A stretch of DNA of 64,000 nucleotides from Halobacteriovorax sp. (GTDB lineage Bacteria > Bdellovibrionota > Bacteriovoracia > Bacteriovoracales > Bacteriovoracaceae), in assembly GCA_002716825.1 (NCBI GenBank), contig PBCC01000080.1:1-64000 (forward strand), in the 5' to 3' direction. Under the pieces are notes generated by a model that did no database searches, was not told where the DNA came from, and worked only from the letters and a program-made list of their open reading frames with translations. Shown in pieces: positions 25,703 to 34,371 of the stretch (position 1 is the stretch's first letter; each line of letters begins with the position of its first letter). Made by a program: the position numbers and the translations under genes.

Positions 25703-26621
25703 TCCTAAGGATTTTTTCAAACTCAGAATCACTAATACCACTATGAACAGGTATGACCCTTCTAGAAATATAAAGGTGCTTAACCTGATCAAATGAAGAA
25801 TTAAAGTGATAGGTGGGTATTCTTTCGTCTTTTGAATCCTCTATGAGAATGGCATTACAGGCTACTCTGTGGTTGCATGTTGGCATGATAACTTTGACCT
25901 GCTTCAATCGAGATAATTGATTGAAGCGAGCTTGGCAGGTTTTTAAGTTTCGGTAATAATTTGGAATATTTTTAAGTATATTTTTGCAGCCTTGAGCAGT
26001 GAGTTTGAAGTTTTCCCATTCTAGGGCGTGCCAGTACTTTAACGCCTCACTATTAATGACCCCTGACTTTTTGAGCTCATCAACCTTAGTTGAAAGCTCA
26101 GTACTTGAAGAGTTAATTATAGACATAATCTCGTCTTTGTAATCGTCATTTTTTAGGATCAAAAGCCCCCCAGAATACGATCCAATCACTTTTGGAAGAG
26201 ATACGACTTCAAAGTCACCATCATTTGGAAAAAGAGCCTTCTCGCTAGTAAGTAAAGAATCGACAGAGTCTTCAATGATAATTGGTCTGGATAGAGAGCT
26301 AAATGTATGCTTGTAGCCCCACTTGTGAACTACGAGACTTAAATCAACATCAGATTCTTGTTCGTATGTTGGATTACTATATCTAGAGATCACATCCCAC
26401 ACACAGTGTGAGCTCCACAAGGGGGCAGAAACTCTTTTTGATCGATTAAACTGCAAAACTTTTAAGATAATCGAGATACATGATCTAGCAGATGGGAGCA
26501 AAAGAGTTTGCTTGTTAAATAGAGTTGAGAAATCATCTTCTATCTTCGCTTTGAGATGTTCAAGACTTAGTGATGAATCAATTATCTCTAGATTCGGTAT
26601 TGGCCACTGATTCAAAGTCAT
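25689..26621 (-). CDS. DegT-like PLP-dependent enzyme, divergent
   Basis: A 310-residue protein, shorter than normal sugar aminotransferases (about 370). It retains recognisable blocks: LLLPSARSCISIILKVL resembles the substrate-side helix, PIIIEDSVDSL matches the Asp that pairs with the PLP pyridine nitrogen, and VSLPKVIGSYSGGLLI has a lysine at the Schiff-base position before a Gly-rich turn. The C-terminal domain is divergent. It may be a real aminotransferase with an unusual substrate. It is last in a six-gene minus-strand operon and overlaps the methyltransferase upstream by 4 bases. Confidence 0.6.
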   Translation of the reverse strand: MTLNQWPIPNLEIIDSSLSLEHLKAKIEDDFSTLFNKQTLLLPSARSCISIILKVLQFNRSKRVSAPLWSSHCVWDVISRYSNPTYEQESDVDLSLVVHKWGYKHTFSSLSRPIIIEDSVDSLLTSEKALFPNDGDFEVVSLPKVIGSYSGGLLILKNDDYKDEIMSIINSSSTELSTKVDELKKSGVINSEALKYWHALEWENFKLTAQGCKNILKNIPNYYRNLKTCQARFNQLSRLKQVKVIMPTCNHRVACNAILIEDSKDERIPTYHFNSSFDQVKHLYISRRVIPVHSGISDSEFEKILRIISG

Positions 26622-27370
26622 CTCTTTGTTATGACAAGATCTTCTCTTGTGTATGAAAACGGGAGAGCGGGGGATTGATATAATATATGGGCTTCATGGC
26701 CAAGTTCTCTGTATTTAGAAATATTATTCATGACGAGGTCATCACATATTTTAGAGTTCATGCATTTTTCTTGTTTAATAAAATCGAACTGATCCTTGTA
26801 AGCAGGTAGCTTGTCTATAGTGGTGTTTCTGTACTTGGCCTCAACTTCTCTGCCTAGACTGGAAGAAAGAAACCGTCCTTTCTTATTAACATTGGGAAGA
26901 TCTCCAATTATAAGCTGTCCATTATCAGCAAGTAGGTCAAAGGCGGCATCAATAAAACTTTGTGGCTCAGAGGTATAATGAATAACAGAGTAAGCGATAA
27001 TTAGATCGAAATTACGTTTGTTGTTATTTAGAAAGTCTTCACAATAAGGAAATACTGCAGGTTCAAATTGAAAGCCTTCAGCATCAAGCTGACTTTTCAA
27101 CTTAGAAATAATCTCAGGTATATCTAGAAAGGTTGTTTTCCAATCTAGACTTCTTGATTCTTTGGCCAGAATCAAAGCGAGTTCTCCTGCACCACAGCCA
27201 ATGTCTAGTACTTTTGCTGAGTTAGGTGGGGATATTTTTGTCTTCAAGTCATTCCATATATGCTCTTCAGTTCCTGTATGATTTTCAAAACGACCAGCAA
27301 TGGTTGTTTTATTAGATTCGTTCGACTTTAACCTGTAAAGTTGCACACTCTTTTTCTGTAATTCATCCAT
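26618..27370 (-). CDS. Class I SAM-dependent methyltransferase
   Basis: A 250-residue cytoplasmic methyltransferase. Motif I is VLDIGCGAGELALILA, followed by FLDIPEI, FDLIIAYSVIHYTSEP (motif II and post-motif II) and LLADNGQLIIGDLP. The substrate is not apparent; the setting suggests a sugar or a biosynthetic intermediate of the operon. It overlaps its upstream neighbour by 8 bases and its downstream neighbour by 4, typical of translational coupling. Confidence 0.82.
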   Translation of the reverse strand: MDELQKKSVQLYRLKSNESNKTTIAGRFENHTGTEEHIWNDLKTKISPPNSAKVLDIGCGAGELALILAKESRSLDWKTTFLDIPEIISKLKSQLDAEGFQFEPAVFPYCEDFLNNNKRNFDLIIAYSVIHYTSEPQSFIDAAFDLLADNGQLIIGDLPNVNKKGRFLSSSLGREVEAKYRNTTIDKLPAYKDQFDFIKQEKCMNSKICDDLVMNNISKYRELGHEAHILYQSPALPFSYTREDLVITKR

Positions 27371-28718
27371 TTTTAGATATTTCCTTAAGTGTGGTGTGAC
27401 AGTTTTTTAGCAAGTCATTGATAAAGAAGCCTTTACCCGAGCCTCTACCAATTAAATGGAAATTGCGAAGTGATCCTTCTAGACTCCTAGCTTGAGTCAT
27501 CTGATTCTTAACAAAGCTTTCTGTTATTTGAGGGAAGCTCGGGCCAACAAATTCATGCTTGCTATTTAATATTTTCGCGCTTGGCGCAATCACTTCTAGG
27601 CTCTTCATTTCCTGAAAAACTTTAGCCTCAACTTTATCTAAGTTATCTTTTATCGATTTATCACTTAGAACTTCAACAGTGATGTTGTGTCTGGGCGCTT
27701 TCGACGTCCTAAGATTCGGGTAAAGAGTAATTCTATAGCTTAGAAAGCTTGGCTCCCAACATAAAAGATAATGTGGAAATGTTTTTAAAATGGGTGTATC
27801 CACTTCAAAGTGAAACAGACTAGTATTAGTAAATCCCGGAGGTGGACTAGGTTGCTGGCCAAGGGCAAGTTGTGCTAGAGCTGCTGGGAGAGACCAAATT
27901 AAATTATCACAATTTAGCAAAGCTCCATCATTTAGCTCAACACTTGTAACTCTTGACTCATTTTGGTTAATTTTTTTTATCGTTCTATCTGTCAGTATCG
28001 TAACTCCCGATGACTTCAGTTGATCAGTTAATAATGAGATCCATTGGCCAATCCCTTGCTCTCCTTTCGGATAATAGTAGCCCAGCGGAGGCGATCCTTC
28101 TGTATACGAATGATATGCAATCTTTGAATCATACTTGGGCTCTTTCTTTAATTCTCTACTTCTTTCGGGCGTGAAGGCTACCACTCTTTGTAAGCCAAAG
28201 AGTCTCAGCAGGTCGCTATGCAAGTCTTCTAATTCTGCTTGAAGTAGCTTTTTAAAGACTGGCCTGTAAACATTTTCAGTAATGGTTGGCCCGAAGGCAT
28301 TGCGCAAAAAAGTGTAAAGGTTAGTGTCATTTGTGTTTGTGGAGGGGAGTGTAAGGAGCTCATCACAGGCTTGAGAGTAGAGATCATTTTCGAGGGTCGT
28401 TATGTCGATTAAGGGGCTGGATCTATTCCATTTCTCATTAAAGTAGTTTTCCGATTTTAGATAGGGGAAAAAATTCCAATGCTTTGATATTTCAGAAGAA
28501 GAGCCAAATAGAATGCCGTCGATTTCTTCCTGACCCGTGAGACCTGGGACATGTGTTCCATAGTCGTAGGCTAAGTTGTTTATTTGAAATGAAGAAAGCA
28601 AGCCGCCAATACTCGAAGACTTCTCAATAATTGTTACATCTTTATATTTTTTTGCCATGAAAATTGCAGCGTAAATGCTTATTATCCCGCCACCAGCTAT
28701 TACAATAGAATCATTCAT
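27363..28718 (-). CDS. FAD-dependent amine-oxidase-like oxidoreductase
   Basis: A 451-residue flavoprotein of the protoporphyrinogen oxidase/UDP-galactopyranose mutase-like group. The N-terminal dinucleotide fold is IVIAGGGIISIYAAIFMAKKY followed by IIEKSSSIGGLLSSF. YDYGTHVPGL resembles the conserved His-containing strand of UGM relatives, and the C-terminal FHLIGRGSGKGFFINDLL closes the FAD site. It may oxidise or isomerise a sugar or sugar-nucleotide. It sits 9 bases after the sugar methyltransferase gene in the same operon. Exact reaction unknown. Confidence 0.7.
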   Translation of the reverse strand: MNDSIVIAGGGIISIYAAIFMAKKYKDVTIIEKSSSIGGLLSSFQINNLAYDYGTHVPGLTGQEEIDGILFGSSSEISKHWNFFPYLKSENYFNEKWNRSSPLIDITTLENDLYSQACDELLTLPSTNTNDTNLYTFLRNAFGPTITENVYRPVFKKLLQAELEDLHSDLLRLFGLQRVVAFTPERSRELKKEPKYDSKIAYHSYTEGSPPLGYYYPKGEQGIGQWISLLTDQLKSSGVTILTDRTIKKINQNESRVTSVELNDGALLNCDNLIWSLPAALAQLALGQQPSPPPGFTNTSLFHFEVDTPILKTFPHYLLCWEPSFLSYRITLYPNLRTSKAPRHNITVEVLSDKSIKDNLDKVEAKVFQEMKSLEVIAPSAKILNSKHEFVGPSFPQITESFVKNQMTQARSLEGSLRNFHLIGRGSGKGFFINDLLKNCHTTLKEISKNG

Positions 28719-28727
28719 TTTAACTCC

Positions 28728-29651
28728 CTAGCTCTCTAGCTGCTTCTCAACTTTTGCGAAAACATGATCAATTTGTCCGTCGAAATTGCGCCAGAAAGGC
28801 GGTTTTCCAATAGGGAATTTTTGATACCAGGGGCATGTCGATTTGTGCAAGATTTTGAATCCGCTCCAAGGATAGTGATGTATCTTAGTCACTTCTCCGT
28901 CCGGTAGGGTTTTATTTACTCGATTGCAGCAATAAAAGTATTTATCGCTGGCAGGGTTTCTTTTAATTAAGTCAAAGTAATTATTAATGACTGTATTATT
29001 CATCTCTTGCATAGAAGCAATGTTTACAAAAAGTTCAATGTTAAATTTTTCAATTAAGTGGTAGTTTTCAGCAGGTAAAAAATAAAAATCAGCTTCTCCG
29101 GTGCTTTCTTCCGTAACATAAGTCGTATTAAATCGTGTACTTACTTGATTTGTGTAATATGAGTCAAACAATAATGTTCTTCCAAGGTTAACACTTAAAA
29201 TTTTAATGTGGGGATACTTTAGCTTTAACATAGAGCCAAAAAATCCATAGCCATCGCCAATAATACAAACAGTCTTAATGGCTTCGATAGAGATATAGCT
29301 CTCAATAAGATCTAGTGATAAAGCTTGTTTAACACAGTCGAAATCGAAATATCTCATGTTTCTTTTTGCAACAGTTTTAGCTGCTGAGAGACTGCTTTGC
29401 TTCGCCCGATATTTGTTTATTAAAAAATCGGTTAGTATTGATTCAATAATATATTTTACCTTAATCTTTAAACTATTTTCTCGAAAAGAACCAAAGCCCC
29501 ACCCTGACAGTTTTATTTTCTTTTCGCTTGTAAGTGCGGCTCTGTGTCCGCCAACCTCTTGCCAGTGGCTTGATGTGACGTCAGAAGAGAACTCCTTTTG
29601 ATAGAAATCTTCAAATATTTTGATGCTTGTATGATCAATAGATTGGTTCAA
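28728..29651 (-). CDS. Putative sugar O-methyltransferase
   Basis: A 307-residue protein resembling putative sugar O-methyltransferases of surface-polysaccharide clusters. SSHWQEVGGHRAAL near residue 30 and GWGFGSFREN are early conserved stretches. A degenerate SAM-binding turn VCIIGDGYGFFGSML follows, then ILSVNLGRTLLFD and VNIASMQEMNNTVINNYF. No signal peptide. Neighbouring sialyltransferase-like and radical SAM genes overlap or abut it, so the group likely decorates one sugar. Assignment rests on the overall pattern, with moderate certainty. Confidence 0.55.
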   Translation of the reverse strand: MNQSIDHTSIKIFEDFYQKEFSSDVTSSHWQEVGGHRAALTSEKKIKLSGWGFGSFRENSLKIKVKYIIESILTDFLINKYRAKQSSLSAAKTVAKRNMRYFDFDCVKQALSLDLIESYISIEAIKTVCIIGDGYGFFGSMLKLKYPHIKILSVNLGRTLLFDSYYTNQVSTRFNTTYVTEESTGEADFYFLPAENYHLIEKFNIELFVNIASMQEMNNTVINNYFDLIKRNPASDKYFYCCNRVNKTLPDGEVTKIHHYPWSGFKILHKSTCPWYQKFPIGKPPFWRNFDGQIDHVFAKVEKQLES

Positions 29652-30376
29652 ACTTTCTCCTTCTCGATTTGAAATAATCCACTTTTTTTATTCCAAAACA
29701 ACGTATTTAAGCCTATCTCTCTCGCGGCAAGAAGTGGAAGGGAGTTGTATCCAATCCAGTTGCGAAAATATGAAAAGGCTTCGGCTAAGTCTCCTTCCCA
29801 CAGTTTAACGTGTTTGGAGTTTATTATATCAAAGGGGAGATCCTGTTCCTCCCTCGGGTGGCGCTTAATGAATAAGAGGCATTCTTTTTCCCTTACTAGC
29901 TCTATTGCTTCTCTAATTAGTGCATGTTGATTGAGAGAATAATCACCCCTGTCTTCAATTAGAGGCTGAGATATAAAGATGTAATCATGATTCTTGTTTG
30001 AATTTGTATGCAGATGATTTAGAGCAAACTTTGTAAACAGACTTCTACACTTGTAAACTCTTCTGTTTGTTATTTTAAAAGGGGAAATGATTATCTGAAT
30101 AGGGATGCTTTGAAGTAGTTCATCTAGGTCACTGAAATATTGATGGTTTAAGTCTGTTAGAAGAATGTACCGATGTGGAATTACACACTTTTTTAGTTGC
30201 TTAAGTGAGTCTATTGTCGGCGAGGGAGACAGTAGTACTGTTGATATATTTTCAAGGACATTAATGGATTCTATTGTGTGAACCGTTCTCGTCGGCATAC
30301 ATAAAGCAATGTATTGGCTAACAAACTCAGCGTAAGATGAGTTGTTGAGATGGAATATCGCTTCTTTTGCCTTCAT
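29648..30376 (-). CDS. Putative nonulosonate transferase (polysialyltransferase-like)
   Basis: A 242-residue protein with GT-B-like features of bacterial sialyltransferases. IFISQPLIEDRGDYSLNQ resembles the acidic D/E-D/E-G region, LLFIKRHPREE carries the HP motif used to bind CMP, and NWIGYNSLPLLAAREIG resembles the serine motif. The N-terminal half is divergent. If real, it would be the natural user of the CMP-nonulosonate made by this locus. It overlaps both neighbours by 4 bases. No membrane span is visible. Confidence 0.5.
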   Translation of the reverse strand: MKAKEAIFHLNNSSYAEFVSQYIALCMPTRTVHTIESINVLENISTVLLSPSPTIDSLKQLKKCVIPHRYILLTDLNHQYFSDLDELLQSIPIQIIISPFKITNRRVYKCRSLFTKFALNHLHTNSNKNHDYIFISQPLIEDRGDYSLNQHALIREAIELVREKECLLFIKRHPREEQDLPFDIINSKHVKLWEGDLAEAFSYFRNWIGYNSLPLLAAREIGLNTLFWNKKSGLFQIEKEKV

Positions 30377-31611
30377 TCCATCTTAAAGTCAGCCAGAGTG
30401 TTAGGTGACTTCATGATATCTTCAGCCGTGCGATTTTGGTGCTTCGGATTAGTTGAAATCACCATGGCATCATTTCTCTCGCACAGTTGATCACAGTTAT
30501 TACAGTACGGAACCTTTTCGAATTTTTTCGTGTTATGAGACTCCCTGAGAGCTTCGTAGGCAGACCCACGAAGAACTTCTTCGACAGTCTGTTGAGCAAC
30601 GTTTCCTAGTGGGATCTCTTCATTGTAGTCATAGCAGCAAGGGACAACAATGCCTTTCCAGTTAATTTGAATCGGTCCAGAATTTGGACGGCCACAGCTC
30701 TTCTTTTCGGTTTTTATTTCGCGGTAACCACGACCGTCACCAAAATTATGTGGTCGCCACACTTCAATGTAGTCTGCAAATGGTCTTGTGTATTCAAGAA
30801 AGTCATTCATCTCTTTTGATTGAGACGTTTTGTCTTTGTTGAACTCGAGGAAGAACATTGATATTTCTGGACTCTTGATTTTTTGCTTTGTCGTAGGGGA
30901 GATAATATCTTGCCCAAATTTAGCGCGCATCTCAGCGGCCATTTTGATATTAGCCTCTGTTTGCTCAAACTTTCCGCCAACCATTACGCTTTCATAAACT
31001 TCTTTCGTAGCGCCGTAAAAACTCAGTCTAATTTCTGTTAGGCCTGCTTTAATTGCGGCCTCAATCTTGGTCATTTTTTGACCAGAGTCTTTGGCAAACT
31101 TACTTTTTGATGGAAGGTGAAACAACGATGCGTTAGTTATTAGGTAGGTTCTTAAACCTTTTTGTGTAGCATAGTGAATTTTATCTTCTAGTGTCGGGTC
31201 GATAAAAGGCTCGCCGAAGTTTACTAAAGTGATTTGGGTCGCACCCATGGTGATAACTTCATCAACTACGCTATAGTAGAATGGCATAGGCATATAGCCT
31301 TTGAATCGATCGTGCTCTTCGCGAGGACACATTGTGCATGTGTAGTTACAAAGATTAGTTGGCTCGATTCTTACTTCTGGATTCTTTAGCTTTAGTACCT
31401 CAGATGGGTTCTTGATTCGAGATTCTACCGCTGTTCTAAGTGGAAACTCTGGAGAACCGCCTTTGCCATAATCTGGGTCTAGCGCGTTCCAATGGGGCGA
31501 AGGGACGATATCGTATACGACAGATCCTGCCTTAGCCTTAGCAACAAGGGCTGACTGATTGGCCTTAGTTGGATCGAGATTTACAATTGCCTCTTCTTGG
31601 CCATTATTCAC
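30373..31611 (-). CDS. Radical SAM/SPASM domain protein
   Basis: A 412-residue radical SAM enzyme. The 4Fe-4S cluster motif is C88-x3-C92-x2-C95 in CNYTCTMC. A TIM-barrel core follows, with NFGEPFIDP (GE motif). The C-terminal SPASM region has CGRPNSGPIQ, VVPCCYDYNEE and PYCNNCDQLCE, cysteine-rich ligands for auxiliary clusters. SPASM enzymes modify peptides or sugars, for example dehydrogenation or epimerisation. It is the first gene of the six-gene minus-strand operon. The 5' gap to pseB (198 bases) holds the divergent promoters. Confidence 0.85.
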   Translation of the reverse strand: MNNGQEEAIVNLDPTKANQSALVAKAKAGSVVYDIVPSPHWNALDPDYGKGGSPEFPLRTAVESRIKNPSEVLKLKNPEVRIEPTNLCNYTCTMCPREEHDRFKGYMPMPFYYSVVDEVITMGATQITLVNFGEPFIDPTLEDKIHYATQKGLRTYLITNASLFHLPSKSKFAKDSGQKMTKIEAAIKAGLTEIRLSFYGATKEVYESVMVGGKFEQTEANIKMAAEMRAKFGQDIISPTTKQKIKSPEISMFFLEFNKDKTSQSKEMNDFLEYTRPFADYIEVWRPHNFGDGRGYREIKTEKKSCGRPNSGPIQINWKGIVVPCCYDYNEEIPLGNVAQQTVEEVLRGSAYEALRESHNTKKFEKVPYCNNCDQLCERNDAMVISTNPKHQNRTAEDIMKSPNTLADFKME

Positions 31612-31809
31612 AGCGTTTTCCTTTAGAAAGTAGTCGTTTTTTAATGCTATATTGATACGTCAACAAGCTCTCTCTATCAACCAGAATGTCCCTCGCTGTG
31701 CTGTGGTGCGTTGTCGCTGGCTATCCTGTAAAAGATGAATTGTAACCTTTGAATTTTAGCGATAAGTTCTAGCCCGTTTAAACAATATTTCATGCAGTAG
31801 GACCGGATT

Positions 31810-32874
31810 ATGATTTTTGAAGGCAAAAAAGTATTAGTTACTGGAGGAACTGGCTCGATGGGCAAGATGTTTGTCCAGCGTGTTTTAAGCGGAGAGCAAG
31901 GCACACCCAAAAAAGTAATTATCTTATCGCGCGATGAAGCGAAGCAGCATGATTTAAGAGTCTCATACATGAATCGAATCGTCGGAATGGACGAGGCTGT
32001 ATATAGAAACTTTCAAAATGTACTTGAATTTAGAATCGGAGATGTACGTAATTATCAGGATGTCTGCTCTGCCGTAAAAGACGTAGATATCGTAGTTAAC
32101 GCTGCTGCATTAAAGCAGGTGCCGACCTGTGAATACTTTGCATATCAAGGTGTTATGACCAATTGTCTTGGAGCACATAATATCGTTCAGGCGATCCTCG
32201 AGCATGGATACAATGTTGAAACCGTTGTTGGCATTTCAACAGACAAAGCGGCCAAGCCTGTGAACGTAATGGGAATGACAAAAGCGATTCAGGAGCGAAT
32301 TTTTACATCAGCTAATATATTGAACAAAAAAACTCGTTTCGTTTGTGTGCGTTATGGAAATGTATTGGCTTCACGTGGGTCAGTAATTCCACTTTTTCAC
32401 AAACAAATTCAAGCCGGTGGCCCAGTGACAATTACTGTACCTGAGATGACACGCTTTTTACTTAACCTAAATGAGGCAGTGGACACAGTATTTGCTGCAA
32501 TTGCGCATGCAGAGGCAGGGGAAACATTTATTCCAATCGCTCCATCTGCAACAGTAGAAAACATAGCGAAAGCTCTGGTTGGCGACAGGGATATTGAAAT
32601 TAGAATCACAGGTATTAGGCCTGGTGAGAAGATGCATGAAATATTGATATCAGATGAGGAGATGCATCACACAGTAAAACGTGGGAACTATTACGCGATC
32701 AAGTCTATGCTTCCTGAACTAAATGATCTCGATAAGTCTGACTTTAAAATGGTGATGGAGAACGAATATAGCTCTAAAGATCACTCACTTAATTACGAAG
32801 ATACGAAACTTCTATTGGAAAGGAATGGTCTTTTGGAGCTGCACGATGATAGCTCTGGAGAGTTAATCCGATAG
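31810..32874 (+). CDS. pseB: UDP-GlcNAc 4,6-dehydratase (C5-inverting)
   Basis: First step of pseudaminic acid synthesis, giving UDP-2-acetamido-2,6-dideoxy-L-arabino-hexos-4-ulose. A soluble 354-residue SDR with GGTGSMGKMFVQRVL, ILSRDEAKQHDLR, FRIGDVRNYQDV, AAALKQVPTCEY and the modified active site STDKAAKPVNVMGMTKA. These are FlaA1/PseB hallmarks; lack of membrane spans separates it from the CapD-type gene at 38 kb. AGGA lies about 8 bases before the ATG. It is divergent from the radical SAM operon and followed by a transferase-like gene. Confidence 0.92.
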   Translation: MIFEGKKVLVTGGTGSMGKMFVQRVLSGEQGTPKKVIILSRDEAKQHDLRVSYMNRIVGMDEAVYRNFQNVLEFRIGDVRNYQDVCSAVKDVDIVVNAAALKQVPTCEYFAYQGVMTNCLGAHNIVQAILEHGYNVETVVGISTDKAAKPVNVMGMTKAIQERIFTSANILNKKTRFVCVRYGNVLASRGSVIPLFHKQIQAGGPVTITVPEMTRFLLNLNEAVDTVFAAIAHAEAGETFIPIAPSATVENIAKALVGDRDIEIRITGIRPGEKMHEILISDEEMHHTVKRGNYYAIKSMLPELNDLDKSDFKMVMENEYSSKDHSLNYEDTKLLLERNGLLELHDDSSGELIR

Positions 32875-32886
32875 GCTGAGTACAAG

Positions 32887-34371
32887 TTGAATCAAACTAA
32901 ACTAGCCCAGGAAGTCTCACAGATTGTTGTAGAGGTTGCCAAGTCCAGAGGTGATTTATGGTGGGCTTTTTCCTTTTCTTCTAAAAATCGATTTTACGCT
33001 CCATTATTTCAAATTTTCAAACCAGCTAGACTTAAGCTTAGCTGGTTTGAAACGCTTGTGAGTGCACTGAAGTTTATTTTCGCCTTTACTGTAAAGGTGT
33101 TACTTACCCGTCTTAACAATGGCAGTAAATTTCGAAAAATTAAGCTACATAAAAATGTGGTGGTCATAAAGACATTCTCATTTGAAAAATCAAACTATGA
33201 GGATTTCGTCGACCCTTTTTTCCCGGGGTTGAGTCTGTGGCTAGAATCTAAAGGGAAGGAAGTTCTAACTTTTTACGAGCCAACAGGTAGCTTGAGCTCG
33301 GTTTGTAGAAAAAATAAAAACCAACAGATGATTGGCTTTTACGATGTTGCTCAGTTTTACGACTTACTTCTAGTTCTGACTGATGTGATGAAAAGTTTTG
33401 CATTTTCTTTTTTTGACTCATTAGATATCAAGAGTAGCAATGTAGATAAAGCTAGCCTGAATAAACTAGTTATGTATGAGCACTTTTCGCCTGCAACATT
33501 GCAGGCAAGACTAAATTATTACATTTATAAGAGGTTGATAAACAAAACTAGAATAGAGCGATTTATCTATACTTATGAAAATAACTCTTGGGAGCGGATG
33601 GCCTTACTAGCAATCAAAGAGAAACCAGAAATCAAAACTATTGGATATCAGCATAACGTATTGCCTCAGGCTTCGATAAATATGTATTTAAGCCCTCAAG
33701 AAAGTCAGGTTTCTCCTTGTCCTGACAACGTCTTAACTACAGGGGAAAGAACGAGAGATATCTTGTTAAGTAAGTCTGCTCTGAGTAAAGAAAGTATCCT
33801 GGTAGCCTGTGCATTACGATACGACTACTTGTTTAAAATGAAGGCATTTCCCCGCAATAAGAATAAGGTTGCCTTATTGGCCCTCGAGGGAGTTTGGCAG
33901 GTGCTTCCCATCCTTGAAAAATTAAACGATATCTCCACCTCTCTTGGTGACTGGAAGATAATAATTCGATGTCACCCGGTCCTCCCAATTGAAAAAATGT
34001 CGGAACAATTAAGCTTTAACTATAAGGAAACCGAACAGTTCCTGGTTTCAAAAGATGTCAGTCTAATTGAAGATATTGAGAGGTCTTCGTCAGTTATATA
34101 TTGGGGAAGCACCGTCGGTCTGGAGTCAGTGAAATTAGGAAGACCTGTTGTTAACATTGCTTATGGTGAATTAAATTTTGATCCCTTATACGAACTGAGT
34201 CAATTTAAGTCGTCCTGGGGTTTTGATAACTTTTTGAGAGATGTTTTAGAGTCAATTATTAGCATTGATGATGAAGAATACTTTAAACAATTGCGTGTTG
34301 CGAATGGCTACATCGATACATACTTCAAAGAGGTTAACGAAGATAACTTAGAGGTCTTTTTACAGCCTTAG
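32887..34371 (+). CDS. Putative capsule/surface polysaccharide glycosyltransferase (GT-B-like)
   Basis: A 494-residue protein starting at a TTG 12 bases after pseB. The C-terminal half resembles KpsS/KpsC-like or CDP-glycerol-type GT-B domains: IKTIGYQHNVLPQA, then WKIIIRCHPVLPIEKM and the serine/glutamate motif VIYWGSTVGLESVKLGRPV. HP and S/T motifs of this kind bind CMP-sugars in Kdo and sialic acid transferases. The N-terminal part has a hydrophobic helix around FAFTVKVLL. It may transfer a nonulosonate. It abuts the convergent gene at 34372 exactly. Confidence 0.55.
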   Translation: MNQTKLAQEVSQIVVEVAKSRGDLWWAFSFSSKNRFYAPLFQIFKPARLKLSWFETLVSALKFIFAFTVKVLLTRLNNGSKFRKIKLHKNVVVIKTFSFEKSNYEDFVDPFFPGLSLWLESKGKEVLTFYEPTGSLSSVCRKNKNQQMIGFYDVAQFYDLLLVLTDVMKSFAFSFFDSLDIKSSNVDKASLNKLVMYEHFSPATLQARLNYYIYKRLINKTRIERFIYTYENNSWERMALLAIKEKPEIKTIGYQHNVLPQASINMYLSPQESQVSPCPDNVLTTGERTRDILLSKSALSKESILVACALRYDYLFKMKAFPRNKNKVALLALEGVWQVLPILEKLNDISTSLGDWKIIIRCHPVLPIEKMSEQLSFNYKETEQFLVSKDVSLIEDIERSSSVIYWGSTVGLESVKLGRPVVNIAYGELNFDPLYELSQFKSSWGFDNFLRDVLESIISIDDEEYFKQLRVANGYIDTYFKEVNEDNLEVFLQP

